Shown: in pieces, positions 1 to 8,693 of the stretch
How positions within the stretch are numbered: the stretch's first letter is position 1
How the letters are laid out: each line of letters opens with the position of its first letter
Assembly (NCBI RefSeq): GCF_009602465.1
Contig: NZ_WBKP01000002.1
Coordinates: forward strand, 62,001 to 126,000
Source of the DNA: Cumulibacter manganitolerans
GTDB taxonomy: Bacteria; Actinomycetota; Actinomycetes; Mycobacteriales; Antricoccaceae
Direction: 5' to 3'
Length of the DNA stretch: 64,000 bases
Program-made: the position numbers and the translations under genes
Notes under the pieces: generated by a model
What the model was told of the DNA's origin: nothing
Seen by the model: the letters and a program-made list of their open reading frames with translations, nothing else
Database searches by the model: none

Positions 1-61
1 CCATCGGCGCGGGCGCGAGGCTCGCGATCTCCACAACCTTGATGCCCTTGAGGGGTCCCAT
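1..61 (-). CDS. CaiB/BaiF-type CoA-transferase or 2-methylacyl-CoA racemase, N-terminus only
   Basis: Only the first 20 codons lie in the window; the rest runs off the left edge. The ATG at 61 is preceded by a good ribosome-binding site (GGAAGGAG, about 7 bases away). The peptide begins MGPLKGIKVVEIASLAPAP, the typical opening of class III CoA-transferases and alpha-methylacyl-CoA racemases (GPL.GIKVVE.A...P.P). Those enzymes move CoA between acids or epimerise 2-methyl-branched acyl-CoA. It is divergent from the acyl-CoA synthetase at 301 and shares its upstream region, so the pair may act in the same branched-chain acyl-CoA pathway. Racemase and transferase cannot be separated on 20 residues. 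Confidence 0.7.
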   Translation of the reverse strand, partial: MGPLKGIKVVEIASLAPAPM

Positions 62-300
62 CCGGTGGCTCCTTCCCGGCATACGCCGGATCGATTGGCG
101 GTTGCTAGAAGTTCTATAGGAAATCGGGCGCTTGGTCGACCGTCGACCTGGATAGGGCCGACGTGGTCCCGCGGGTATCGTCTCGATGTGACCTACCCAA
201 CTCTGCTTGCGGTGGGCAGGATGAACGGGTGGGTGGGTTGCACCTGCTGTTGCCGCATGGGCGCCTCGGGCGCCTCGCACGCTATGGAGATGTACAGGCG

Positions 301-1938
301 ATGACTGAGAGCTACCGCAAGGGCGATGACCAGCCGCCCCTGCTGACGGACACCATCGGCGCGATGCTGGAGAAGACGGCCGCCCGGTTCCCCGATCGCG
401 AGTCGATCGTCGACTGCCCGACGGGCCGGCGCTGGACCTGGAAGCAGCTGGACGAGGACGTCAACCGCGTCGCGACGGGGCTGCTGGATCTGGGCGTGCA
501 GAAGGGCGACCGCGTCGGCATCTGGGCGCCCAACTGCCCGGAGTGGACGATCACGCAGTACGCCACGGCGAAGATCGGCGCGATCCTGGTCAACATCAAC
601 CCGGCGTACCGGGCGCACGAGCTCGCCTACGTGCTCAACCAGGCCGAGATCTCGATGGTCGTCGCCATGGTGGCGTTCAAGACCAGCGAGTACCAGCGGA
701 TGCTGCACGACGTCCAGGCCGACACACCCACCGTGAAGCGGCTGGTCTTCTTCGGCGAGGACAGCTGGGACGCGTTGATGGCGACCGAGGCGGACGTCGA
801 CCGGATCCACGCGGTGATGGACGGCCTGGAGCAGACCGACCCGATCAACATCCAGTACACGTCGGGGACGACGGGGTTCCCGAAGGGCGCCACGCTGTCG
901 CACCGGAACATCCTGAACAACGGCTACTTCATGAGCGAGATGCAGGAGTGGACCGAGCAGGACAAGGTGTGCCTGCCGGTGCCCTTCTACCACTGCTTCG
1001 GCATGGTGATGGGGAACCTCGGCGCCCTCACGCACGGGACCTGCACCGTGATCCCGGCGCCGGCATTCGACCCGGTGGTGACCCTCGATGCCGTGGTCGC
1101 CGAGAAGTGCACGGTGCTGTACGGCGTCCCGACGATGTTCATCGCGATGCTCGCCGAACTCGACAAGCATCCCCGCGACCTGTCGTCGCTGCGCACCGGT
1201 GTCATCGCCGGCTCGAACGTGCCGATCGAGGTGGCCAAGCGGATCGCGTCGGACATGCACCTGGAGGGCATCACCAACGCGTACGGCATGACGGAGACCT
1301 CGCCGGTGTCCTGCCAGACGCGGCCGGACGACAACCTGCAACGGCGGACCGAGACCGTCGGCCGGGTGCTGCCGCACATCGAGATCAAGATCGTCGACCC
1401 GGCGACCGGCGAGACCGTGCCGTACGGCGAGACCGGCGAGTACTGCACGAAGGGGTACTCGGTGATGCTCGGCTACTGGAACAACGAGGAGAAGACCCGC
1501 GAGGCGGTGGTCGACGGCTGGATGCACACCGGGGACCTCGCGACGATGGACAAGGACGGCTACTGCAACATCGTGGGCCGGCTGAAGGACATGGTGATCC
1601 GCGGCGGCGAGAACATCTACCCGCGAGAGGTCGAAGAGTTTCTATACACCCACCCGGACATCGAGGACGTCCAGGTCATCGGCGTACCCGACGAGAAGTA
1701 CGGCGAGGAGCTGTGCGCGTGGGTGAAGATGAAGCCGTCGGCCGCGGCGCCGCTGGACGCCGACGCGGTGCGCGAGTTCTGCCACGGCCGCCTCGCGCAC
1801 TTCAAGACCCCGAAGTACGTGATCGTCGCCGACGAGTTCCCGATGACGGTCACCGGCAAGATCCGCAAGGTCGACATGCGCGAGACCTCGATCAAGCAGC
1901 TCGGCCTCGAGGCCGCCGCGTCCACCAAGACCGCCTAG
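301..1938 (+). CDS. Fatty-acyl-CoA synthetase (AMP-binding, ANL superfamily)
   Basis: Cytosolic ATP-dependent ligase of 545 residues, expected to activate a carboxylic acid to acyl-AMP and then acyl-CoA. The phosphate-binding loop YTSGTTGFPKGA is at about residues 185-196, YGMTETSP at about 327, the hinge region HTGDLATMDKDGY at about 404, and the C-terminal catalytic lysine motif TGKIRK near 519. The ATG at 301 is preceded by GGAG; an in-frame start at 163 would add 46 residues that do not resemble the family. It closely resembles medium/long-chain FadD-type enzymes of actinobacteria. Substrate length cannot be read from sequence. It is divergent from the CoA-transferase at the left edge and followed by a hairpin and an intergenic palindrome. 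Confidence 0.93.
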   Translation: MTESYRKGDDQPPLLTDTIGAMLEKTAARFPDRESIVDCPTGRRWTWKQLDEDVNRVATGLLDLGVQKGDRVGIWAPNCPEWTITQYATAKIGAILVNINPAYRAHELAYVLNQAEISMVVAMVAFKTSEYQRMLHDVQADTPTVKRLVFFGEDSWDALMATEADVDRIHAVMDGLEQTDPINIQYTSGTTGFPKGATLSHRNILNNGYFMSEMQEWTEQDKVCLPVPFYHCFGMVMGNLGALTHGTCTVIPAPAFDPVVTLDAVVAEKCTVLYGVPTMFIAMLAELDKHPRDLSSLRTGVIAGSNVPIEVAKRIASDMHLEGITNAYGMTETSPVSCQTRPDDNLQRRTETVGRVLPHIEIKIVDPATGETVPYGETGEYCTKGYSVMLGYWNNEEKTREAVVDGWMHTGDLATMDKDGYCNIVGRLKDMVIRGGENIYPREVEEFLYTHPDIEDVQVIGVPDEKYGEELCAWVKMKPSAAAPLDADAVREFCHGRLAHFKTPKYVIVADEFPMTVTGKIRKVDMRETSIKQLGLEAAASTKTA

Positions 1939-1945
1939 CTCGCGT

Positions 1946-1966
1946 CTCGCCGTCCCAGTCGGCGAG
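1946..1966 (+). terminator. Possible terminator hairpin after the acyl-CoA synthetase
   Basis: CTCGCCG pairs perfectly with CGGCGAG around a 7-base loop, starting 8 bases after the stop codon of the acyl-CoA synthetase. No U-run follows, which is common in high-GC actinobacteria, so termination here is plausible but not certain. Confidence 0.4.
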
Positions 1967-2021
1967 TCGCACCTCGCTGTCGACCACTCGCCGCCCACCG
2001 GCCGGTTACCAGTCGGTAGGT

Positions 2022-2057
2022 TTCCCCTGATGCAGCAATCTTGCTGCACCTCGGGAA
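2022..2057. repeat. Extragenic palindrome, copy 1
   Basis: A 36-bp imperfect inverted repeat: outer arms TTCCC/GGGAA, inner arms TGCAGCAA/TTGCTGCA. Together with the GGTAG just upstream it matches a second copy at 4397-4432. The two copies bracket the exported-protein gene cluster. Confidence 0.6.
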
Positions 2058-2177
2058 TCCACCGCATCCTCCGGCGCAGGGCTCCCTCGAGTGCCATGCG
2101 TGCTGTGGAAAACCTGGTGTCGCTTCACGTGACCTGGTTATTCTGTGGCCACGAGCGAGCGGCAATGAGGTTCGACG

Positions 2178-2735
2178 ATGATCCGACTGACGAGGTTTGC
2201 GGGTGCAGGCGTCGCGGGCGTCCTCGCGCTGAGCCTCGCCGCCTGCACCGACCAGTCGGACAAGCCCTCCACTCTCAGCGACGAGCCGTCCTCCAGCCAG
2301 GCGACGACCTCCGCGGCGGAGTCGAGCTCCGCCGCCTCGTCATCCGAAGAACAAGCCGTCATCGCCCAGTACAAGGGCTACTACAACGCGATCTACACAC
2401 TCGCGACACCGACCGAGGTCGAGGTTCGTGCGGCCTTCGACATCTACGCGACGAAACCTGTGGTCGATAACTGGGTCGAGGTATTCAAGTCATTAGCTGC
2501 AGCGGGGAAGCGGCCGGCCGGCGAAATTCACTTTGGTCCTCTCGAGGTGGTTGTTAAGGGCGCTCAAGCGACGACAAAGGAATGCCGAGACAGTTCCTCG
2601 GAACTCGTTGTCTCCACGACTGATGGAACGACCCTAACCAGGGGCGGGCCGGGCACGCTCATCGACGGACGGCTGACAAAGGAGTCGGGATCTTGGCTCG
2701 TTGTGAAGGCCGTTGCGACGGAGTCGGCGTGTTAG
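2178..2735 (+). CDS. Putative lipoprotein, paralogue of the one at 3603
   Basis: 185 residues with a lipoprotein signal: basic N-terminus, hydrophobic stretch and lipobox LAAC with the lipidated Cys at about residue 23. A Ser/Ala-rich linker of about 35 residues follows, then a globular domain of about 125 residues. That domain has the pattern YKGYYNAIYTL.TP....VRAAF..YA.K.VVDNWVEVF and a conserved ECRD. The same domain occurs in the product at 3603, so the two are paralogues. A GAGG ribosome-binding site precedes the ATG. It probably sits on the outer face of the membrane. I do not recognise the domain family. The 3' half looks less G/C-rich than its neighbours. Confidence 0.8.
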   Translation: MIRLTRFAGAGVAGVLALSLAACTDQSDKPSTLSDEPSSSQATTSAAESSSAASSSEEQAVIAQYKGYYNAIYTLATPTEVEVRAAFDIYATKPVVDNWVEVFKSLAAAGKRPAGEIHFGPLEVVVKGAQATTKECRDSSSELVVSTTDGTTLTRGGPGTLIDGRLTKESGSWLVVKAVATESAC

Positions 2736-3619
2736 TTGGGCAACGGCGATTACCGATCGCTGTGTGCGTGATCGTCGTAGGGCTTCTAATTGTGTCTGGC
2801 CCAGGCTCAAGGGCCGACGATATTCAGATCCAAACCGATGAGCCGACGGTGACGATCATGGGCAATGTCGACGCTACGGGAAGCGGGCCAAGCTCGGCGG
2901 CCGACGGGAAGCCGGCACCGCCGCCCGCTCCGCCCTCGCCGGCGGCTCCGCAGGGCACTCCGGCGCCGGCGGCGGCTACGGCGAGTGAGGCCGGCTCGTG
3001 CGAGACGCGCCAGTCGCTGTACAACTGCCTCCGAGGTCCGGCGGCGCAGCCGCAAGACCCCGCGGCCGGTCTCGCCCCCGGTCCCGCACCGCCGCCTCCG
3101 CCGTCACCGCTGCAGCTCGCGCAGCAAGCGAGGACGTCTGTGCAGGTGGTGACTCCCGCAGTCAGCATGGACCCGTTCTACCTGCTGGCTGACGGCCGGC
3201 GCGCCACGCTCAAGAACGCCGAGACGTGGCTCTGGGCGACGAGCTGGAACAGTCTCACGCCGCGAGTCGAGGCCGGCCCGGTGTGGATTCAGGCGACCAT
3301 CTCGCCGACCACGATCGTCGTTCATCCCAACGACGGCGGTGTCACTCCCGACTACTCCTGCGCGGGGCCGGGAACGCCGATTCCGCCGGGGACGCCGATG
3401 GACAAGGCGTCGCCGACGTGCTCGCTGCAGTTCCGCCAAGAGACCGATGGCTCGTCGTGGCCGGTCACCGTGCAGGCGCGGTACTCGGTCAGCTGGGTCG
3501 GGTTCGACGGAGCGCAGACGGTCAGCGGCACGCTGCCCGACCTGACGAGCGCACCTGCCGGCTATCCGCTCGCGGTGCTCACCGCGAAGCCCGAGCTCAT
3601 CGATGCCGACCACGACTGA
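2729..3619 (+). CDS. Secreted Pro/Ala-rich protein of unknown function
   Basis: The GTG at 2729 overlaps the upstream lipoprotein stop by 7 bases and has GGAG 5 bases upstream; an ATG at 2693 would give a larger overlap and a poorer signal peptide. From 2729 the 296-residue product starts with a classic signal peptide (QRR, then PIAVCVIVVGLLIVSG), then a Pro/Ala-rich linker to about residue 130. A C-terminal domain of about 150 residues follows (SMDPFYLLADGRRATLKNAE ... WLWATSWNSLTP ... PVWIQATISPTTIVVHPNDG ... YSVSW). Similar exported proteins are common in actinobacteria, but I know no function. Overlaps on both sides indicate one transcript with the two lipoproteins. Confidence 0.75.
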   Translation: MLVGQRRLPIAVCVIVVGLLIVSGPGSRADDIQIQTDEPTVTIMGNVDATGSGPSSAADGKPAPPPAPPSPAAPQGTPAPAAATASEAGSCETRQSLYNCLRGPAAQPQDPAAGLAPGPAPPPPPSPLQLAQQARTSVQVVTPAVSMDPFYLLADGRRATLKNAETWLWATSWNSLTPRVEAGPVWIQATISPTTIVVHPNDGGVTPDYSCAGPGTPIPPGTPMDKASPTCSLQFRQETDGSSWPVTVQARYSVSWVGFDGAQTVSGTLPDLTSAPAGYPLAVLTAKPELIDADHD

Positions 3620-4331
3620 TCGCTGCGCGGTATTGCAGCGCAACCAAGCCCCGACGCCCCGCGGCTGGCACGTGCGGTGGCTCGTCGGGTCAATGCTCGC
3701 CTGCGCGGCCGCCGCGACGTCCGCGTGCAGCGGTGGCGACGTCACCCAGCCGAGCGGGCTGTCCGCCGCCGAGTCAGTGGCAGACCCCGCACGTGAGCCG
3801 GCCGAGGATCCGAGCAACCACAGTGCCTCCGGCAGCTCCGGCGCCTCCGGTGCGGGCCCGGCTTCCTCGAGTTCGGCAGCCCCCTCGGCGCCACCGACAA
3901 TCCCGCCGCCCTCCTCGGCGCCACCGACGATCCCGCCGGCCGATCAAGCCGCGCTCGCGGCGTACAAGCACTACTACGAGACGATCTACACCCTCGGCAC
4001 GCCGTCGGCGCAACAGGTGCGGACCGCCTTCGCGCCGTACGCCGAGAAGCACGTCATCGACAACTGGGTCGCGGTCTTCGCGCAGTTCGCCGCTGACGGC
4101 ACCCGGCCATCGGGCCAGGTGACGTTCGGGGCGATCCAGGTGTCCGTCACCGCCGGCACGGCGACGGTCTACGAGTGCCGAGACGCGACCACCGAGACGA
4201 TGAGCAAGGTGTCCACCGGCGAGCTGGTATCCCATGGCTCGCCTGGCATGCGCATCGACTCGCAGCTGAACCTCGGCGGCGACGGACGCTGGAGGATCAC
4301 ATCGTCCGGCGTGCAGCCCAACGGCTGCTAG
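3603..4331 (+). CDS. Putative lipoprotein, paralogue of the one at 2178
   Basis: 242 residues. Lipobox TSAC puts the lipidated Cys at about residue 40; the true start could be a later codon (GTG 3672 or ATG 3693), since no strong ribosome-binding site marks the ATG at 3603. A long Ser/Ala/Pro linker contains the repeat SAPPTIPP. The C-terminal domain matches the upstream paralogue: YKHYYETIYTLGTP, VRTAF.PYAEKHVIDNWVAVF, RPSGQVTFG and ECRD. It overlaps the secreted-protein gene by 17 bases, so the three genes form an operon in which a duplicated lipoprotein flanks a different secreted protein. Function unknown. Confidence 0.78.
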   Translation: MPTTTDRCAVLQRNQAPTPRGWHVRWLVGSMLACAAAATSACSGGDVTQPSGLSAAESVADPAREPAEDPSNHSASGSSGASGAGPASSSSAAPSAPPTIPPPSSAPPTIPPADQAALAAYKHYYETIYTLGTPSAQQVRTAFAPYAEKHVIDNWVAVFAQFAADGTRPSGQVTFGAIQVSVTAGTATVYECRDATTETMSKVSTGELVSHGSPGMRIDSQLNLGGDGRWRITSSGVQPNGC

Positions 4332-4396
4332 TACCGATCACTCGGCAACGGGCGCCGCGAACCGTAGCGTCAGCGCCGCCCGCGATCGGCGGTAGT

Positions 4397-4432
4397 TTCC
4401 CCGAATGCAGCAGGATCGCTGCATCGGGGGAA
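4397..4432. repeat. Extragenic palindrome, copy 2
   Basis: 36-bp inverted repeat with outer arms TTCCCC/GGGGAA and inner arms ATGCAGC/GCTGCAT, preceded by GGTAG as in copy 1 at 2022-2057. It lies 65 bases after the second lipoprotein stop and may serve as a terminator or as a member of a dispersed palindrome family. Confidence 0.6.
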
Positions 4433-4518
4433 TACAAGGAAAGCCGGCAGCCGCACGGTGGCGCGGGGGAGGGATCGAGCGCGCTTCGGCCGGCGCGGTC
4501 ACGAAGACGTCGGCGCGC

Positions 4519-5739
4519 CTAGGTCGGCTGCGCGAACGGGACGGCGTCGCCGAAGGGATCCTCGGCGATGATCATCCGTCGCGCGAGCCAGCCCACCGCT
4601 CCCGCGATCAGCAGCACGCACGCGACCCCGGCCCACGCCGTCGCGAAGCTGTGCGTGTCGACCCAGAGCCCGAAGCAGACCGGACCGGCGACCGCGCCGA
4701 TCGCCGTCCCGCCCTGGGTGAAAGCCGTGGCCGCGGCCGGCCGGGAGGAGTTCAGCCGGACGACCGCGAAGATGAACAGGCCGGGCCAGCCCCAGCCCAC
4801 GCCGTACGCCACGACCGCTCCGACGACGAACGCCGCGGGGACGCCGGTCGCCATCAACGCGGTGCCGATCGCGCCGCCGGCCATCATCAGCGAGACCACC
4901 CGTAGGTGCCGGCCGTCCCGGTGGTCGGCGCGGACGCCGGCCACGAACCGGCCGATCACGCCGAAGATGCTCGCCGTCGCGAGCAGGAGACCGGCACCGC
5001 CCTCGGTCCACCCGTCGGCGACCGCTCCCTGCACGAGGAAGACACCCAGCGAGCTGCCGCAGGCCGCAGCCAGCCCGGACGAGACGCTCAGGACGACGAG
5101 GCTGCGTCGCGTCAGCGTGGTGGGTCGCGCGGCCGGGATGGGTGCGGCGCCCATCGAGCGGCGTCCACCGGGGGAGCGCAGCGCCAGGCAGCCGGCGACG
5201 ACGGCGAACACGACGAAGGTCCACCGCCAGCCGATCGTCAGGCCGAGGGCGGGGACGGCGAGGCCGGCGGCGAGCGACGCGACCGGGATCGCCGACTGCT
5301 TCGCGCCGTACGCCGACCCCTGCCGCCGGAACGGGATGCGTTCGGCGACGAACTGATTGGTCGCCGGCTGGGCGAGGGCGTTGACCGCGCCGGCGACCAT
5401 CAGGCTGATCATCAGCGTGCCGAGGCTCGCCGTGAAGGCGCCGCTGACGGCCAGGTTGAGGGCCACCAGAAGCGACGTGAGCCGCATCGCCGGGCGCGCG
5501 CCGACCGCGTCGACCAGCCGGCCCACGAACGGTGAGCAGACCGCCTGCGAGCCGAAGAACGCGGCCGACGCCGCACCCAGCGCCCCCGCGGTGAAGTGGA
5601 GCTCCGCGGCGATCTGGACGCTCAGCGCCGCCACGAGGTTCAGCGGGACGACGCTGACGGCGCTGACCGCGATGGCGTCCAGCGCGGGAGTGAGCAGCGG
5701 CGAGCGGGCGATTCGGCTCAGCCTCAGCGGGCCTGCCAC
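4519..5739 (-). CDS. MFS transporter (last gene of the catabolic operon)
   Basis: 406-residue integral membrane protein with about 12 hydrophobic segments and the MFS loop motif FVGRLVDAVGARPAMR between helices 2 and 3. A related loop (FGVIGRFVAGVRADHRDGRH) lies in the second half. The GTG at 5739 overlaps the 3' end of the enoyl-CoA hydratase by 16 bases, so translation is probably coupled. The N-terminus VAGPLRLSRIARSPLLTPAL fits a cytoplasmic leader before helix 1. Being the last gene of an operon with an ABC importer, CoA ligase and beta-oxidation enzymes, it may move the substrate or export an end product. Direction and substrate are not deducible. Confidence 0.85.
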   Translation of the reverse strand: MAGPLRLSRIARSPLLTPALDAIAVSAVSVVPLNLVAALSVQIAAELHFTAGALGAASAAFFGSQAVCSPFVGRLVDAVGARPAMRLTSLLVALNLAVSGAFTASLGTLMISLMVAGAVNALAQPATNQFVAERIPFRRQGSAYGAKQSAIPVASLAAGLAVPALGLTIGWRWTFVVFAVVAGCLALRSPGGRRSMGAAPIPAARPTTLTRRSLVVLSVSSGLAAACGSSLGVFLVQGAVADGWTEGGAGLLLATASIFGVIGRFVAGVRADHRDGRHLRVVSLMMAGGAIGTALMATGVPAAFVVGAVVAYGVGWGWPGLFIFAVVRLNSSRPAAATAFTQGGTAIGAVAGPVCFGLWVDTHSFATAWAGVACVLLIAGAVGWLARRMIIAEDPFGDAVPFAQPT

Positions 5740-6500
5740 TTCGGTGTCCGCTTCTCCACGAAGGCCGCGACGCCCTCCTTCCGGTCCTCGCTGAGGTACG
5801 GGTTCGGCCCGACGTTGAGCCGGAGTGCCGCGCTGAGCGGCAGGTCGGCGCCCTTGGTGATGCCCTCCTTGTAGCGGCGCACCGTCAGTGGCGCGTTGCC
5901 GGCGATCGAGTGGGCGAGCGCGCGGGCCCGGCCGGCGAGATCGGCCGCGGGATGCACCTCGTTGACCAGCCCCCACTGCTTCGCCGTGGCGGCATCGATC
6001 AGCTCGCCGGTGTACAGCATCTGGTACGCCAGCCCGCGCGGGATCACCCGCGGGAGCACCTGGGAGCCGAAGTTGGCGCCCATGCCGCGCTTGGCCTCCG
6101 GCAGCCCCAGCCGGGCGTGGTCGGCCGCCAGCCGGATGTCGCAGGCCAGCGCCATCTCCAGGCCGCCGCCGACGGCCACGCCGTTCAGCGCCGCGATCAC
6201 CGGCTTGCGGCACTCGAGGACGGTCTCGAAGGGGTTGCGCGCCGAGCCGGAGTTCGGCATCGTGAACCGGGCCTGGTTCTTGTCGCCGTCCCCTACCTCG
6301 TTCAGGTCGACGCCCGCGCTGAACGCGCGATCACCGGCCCCGGTGAACACGACGCACCACACGTCGTCGTCGAAGTTGAAGCCGTCGAAGACGTCGATGA
6401 GGGTTGCCATGACCTCCTTGCTGAGCGCGTTCAGCCGGTCCGGCCGGTTCAGGGTGACGGTGGCGATGCGCTCGCTGACGTCGACGTCGACGCCGCTCAC
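5724..6500 (-). CDS. Enoyl-CoA hydratase/isomerase family protein
   Basis: 258 residues, the usual crotonase length. Crotonase-fold oxyanion-hole segments are visible: RAFSAGVDL near residue 65 and ALNGVAVGGGLEMALACDIRLAA near 115-135, with the acid region GLPEAKRGMGANFGSQVLPRVI following. The expected reaction is hydration or isomerisation of a 2-enoyl-CoA. The GTG at 6500 overlaps the upstream acyl-CoA dehydrogenase stop in a GTGA arrangement; extending further upstream gives non-family sequence. It is one of two crotonase-fold genes in the operon (other at 15610), so one may act on a different intermediate. Confidence 0.9.
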   Translation of the reverse strand: MSGVDVDVSERIATVTLNRPDRLNALSKEVMATLIDVFDGFNFDDDVWCVVFTGAGDRAFSAGVDLNEVGDGDKNQARFTMPNSGSARNPFETVLECRKPVIAALNGVAVGGGLEMALACDIRLAADHARLGLPEAKRGMGANFGSQVLPRVIPRGLAYQMLYTGELIDAATAKQWGLVNEVHPAADLAGRARALAHSIAGNAPLTVRRYKEGITKGADLPLSAALRLNVGPNPYLSEDRKEGVAAFVEKRTPKWQAR

Positions 6501-7561
6501 GACGTTGCCGCCTCGTGGACGCCGTCGGAGATCCGCGGCCACAGCGCGTCCGCTCCGGCCTCCGCGATCGCCTCGCCGAGCGACTCGCCCCACGCCGTCT
6601 CGCTGCCGCCCTCGTCCCGCCACGACCACAGCCGCCGGCTCAGCTGGCCGAGCTCGTACTCCTTGGTCATGCCGATCGCGCCGTGCGCCTGGTGGGCGTG
6701 CGCCGTGGCCGCCGAAGCCGACTCGCTCGCGATGATCTTCGCGGCCGACACGGCGAACTCGTCGAGCGTGGTGCGGTCGCCGTACGCCGCCGCGTCGACG
6801 GCCATCCGCGCGAGGTGGGTCTGCTCGGCGATCTTCACCAGGTGCCGCTGTACCGCCTGAAAACGAGCGACGGGGCGGCCGAACTGCTCGCGTTCCCCGG
6901 TGTAGCGCACGCTGATCTCCTGGACGCGCTCGAGCGCGCCGGAGATCAGCGCGGCCCGCGCGAACGCCAGCCGCAGCCGCGCCTCGCGCAGCGCGCCGGC
7001 ATCGATCGTCCAGGTCTCGCCCGCGGCACGGTCGAGCCGGATGGTGTCTCGAGCCTCGTCGGCGAGGTTGCGGCCGGGGCGGATCTCCACGCTCGACCGG
7101 TCGACGACCGCGACCTGGGCGCCGTCGCCGGACGGCGCGACGAGCACGATCCGGTCGGCGGCCCGTGCCCACGGGACCCGCGCGACCGTGCCCGAGACGG
7201 CTCCGTTGTCGATCGAGAGCTCGTCGCGGCCGGTCAGCACCGCCGCAGTGCGGACGCCCTCGCCGAGGTCGCGACCGGACTCGGTGAGCAGCCAGCCGGC
7301 GATCAGCGCGTGCTCGGCGTACGGCACAGATGCGCTGGCGCGGCCGAGCTCCTGCAGCACCACGGCTCCGTCGGTCAGCGTCCCGCCCGATCCACCGGCG
7401 TCCTCGGCCACGCCGATCAGCGTGAACCCGGCCTCGTCGAGGGTTTGCCAGACCTGCTCGTTCCAGCCCAGCGGCTCGGCCGCAACGACCGCGTCCTGGC
7501 CGCACACGTCGGCCAGCATGCCGCGCAGCGCCGCGCGGATCTCGGAGGTGTCGGTGCTCAT
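6497..7561 (-). CDS. Acyl-CoA dehydrogenase family protein, short subunit
   Basis: 354 residues; FAD-dependent dehydrogenase fold expected to introduce an alpha,beta double bond in acyl-CoA. The C-terminal helical domain is clear (RYTGEREQFGRPVARFQAVQ, then AHQAHGAIGMTKEYELGQLSRR). The middle beta domain is abbreviated and poorly conserved. The ATG at 7561 overlaps the upstream dehydrogenase stop (ATGA). Two adjacent, dissimilar acyl-CoA dehydrogenases are typical of the alpha2-beta2 FadE enzymes known from steroid side-chain catabolism in mycobacteria; this shorter partner fits that pattern. Heteromer formation is an inference. Confidence 0.87.
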   Translation of the reverse strand: MSTDTSEIRAALRGMLADVCGQDAVVAAEPLGWNEQVWQTLDEAGFTLIGVAEDAGGSGGTLTDGAVVLQELGRASASVPYAEHALIAGWLLTESGRDLGEGVRTAAVLTGRDELSIDNGAVSGTVARVPWARAADRIVLVAPSGDGAQVAVVDRSSVEIRPGRNLADEARDTIRLDRAAGETWTIDAGALREARLRLAFARAALISGALERVQEISVRYTGEREQFGRPVARFQAVQRHLVKIAEQTHLARMAVDAAAYGDRTTLDEFAVSAAKIIASESASAATAHAHQAHGAIGMTKEYELGQLSRRLWSWRDEGGSETAWGESLGEAIAEAGADALWPRISDGVHEAATS

Positions 7562-8691
7562 GCGCGCAGTCCTTTCGAGGCAACGGAGCGGAGGACCTCG
7601 GTGGTCCCGCCGCGGATGGTGAACGCCGGACCCGAGAGCACGGCGCCGGCGAGAAGGTGCTGCAGGGTGGAGGTGCTGTCGGGGTCGATCTCCCGCTGCA
7701 CGGCCTCCCGGATGAGCGCCACGACGGACTGCTCGAACTTCGTTCCGACGTCCTTCACCAGCGCAGCCTCGATCGCCGGAGCGCCGCCCTGGTCGATGAT
7801 GCGCGCGACCGCCAGCGACATCTGCCGGATGGTCCAGAACCGGGCGGTGAGGCCGCCGACGATCTGCCGCTGCCGTGCGGAAAGCTGGTCGCCGTACTCG
7901 CCGATGAAGTGCTTGAGCAGCCCGAAGGAGCTCAGGAACCGGTCCGGCCCGGATCGCTCGTACGCCAGCTCGGAGGTGACCTGCATCCACCCCGAACCGA
8001 CCTCGCCCAGCACCATCTCATCCGGTACGAAGACGTCCGCGAGATGCACCTCGTTGAAGTGGTGGCTGCCGTCGAGGAACGGGATCGGGCGGATCTCGAC
8101 GTTCTCGTCGTGCAGGTCCACGAGCAGCTGGCTGAGGCCCTGATGCCGGTCCTCGCCGCGCGGGGAGGTGCGGCAGAGCACCGCGAAGTAGTGGTTGAGG
8201 TGTGCGCCGCTGGTCCACACCTTCGTCCCGTTGAGCAGCCAGCCGCCCTCGACCTTGGTCGCGGTCGTGCGCACCGACGACAGGTCCGACCCGGAGTCCG
8301 GTTCGCTCATCCCGAGCGAGAACCACAGCTCGCCGGCGACGATGCGCGGGATGAAGCGCTCGCGCTGCTCCTCGGTGCCGAACTTCAGGATGGTCGGGGC
8401 GGACTGGCGATCGGCGACGAAGTGCGCGCCGAGCGGAGCGCCCACGGCGAGCAGCTCCTCGGTGACGATGAACCTGTCCACGGCGGTGCGCTCGTGACCG
8501 CCGTACTTCTTCGGGATCGCCATGCCGAGCCACCCCTTGGCGGCCAGCTTCTTGGAGAACACGGGGTCGTGGCCGGCGGCCATGCCGAGGCCGGGCACGT
8601 GGTCGTCGGGCAGCTCCGCGGCGAGGAACTCCCGCACGTCGTCGCGCAGCTCCAGCTCGGCCGGGCTGAGCGGGGTCGGGGCGAACTGCAT
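7558..8691 (-). CDS. Acyl-CoA dehydrogenase, full-length subunit
   Basis: 377 residues with all three acyl-CoA dehydrogenase domains. Visible motifs are the helical N-terminus, WFSLGMSEPDSGSDLSSVRT (flavin and substrate signature, near residue 125), NGTKVWTSGAHLNHYFAVLCR, and the C-terminal helices ELAYERSGPDRFLSSFGLLK and FTIRGGTTEVLRSVASKGL. The ATG at 8691 follows AAGGAG with 5-base spacing, and the upstream CoA-transferase ends inside this junction. It is paired with the short dehydrogenase downstream. Likely role is the first oxidation of the CoA-activated substrate. Confidence 0.9.
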   Translation of the reverse strand: MQFAPTPLSPAELELRDDVREFLAAELPDDHVPGLGMAAGHDPVFSKKLAAKGWLGMAIPKKYGGHERTAVDRFIVTEELLAVGAPLGAHFVADRQSAPTILKFGTEEQRERFIPRIVAGELWFSLGMSEPDSGSDLSSVRTTATKVEGGWLLNGTKVWTSGAHLNHYFAVLCRTSPRGEDRHQGLSQLLVDLHDENVEIRPIPFLDGSHHFNEVHLADVFVPDEMVLGEVGSGWMQVTSELAYERSGPDRFLSSFGLLKHFIGEYGDQLSARQRQIVGGLTARFWTIRQMSLAVARIIDQGGAPAIEAALVKDVGTKFEQSVVALIREAVQREIDPDSTSTLQHLLAGAVLSGPAFTIRGGTTEVLRSVASKGLRA

Positions 8692-8693
8692 GC

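Noticed and set aside
193-1527. Long open frame antisense to the acyl-CoA synthetase
   Set aside because: It is a shadow frame of high-GC coding DNA; the product is Arg/His/Val low-quality sequence with no family pattern, whereas the plus frame has all ANL motifs.
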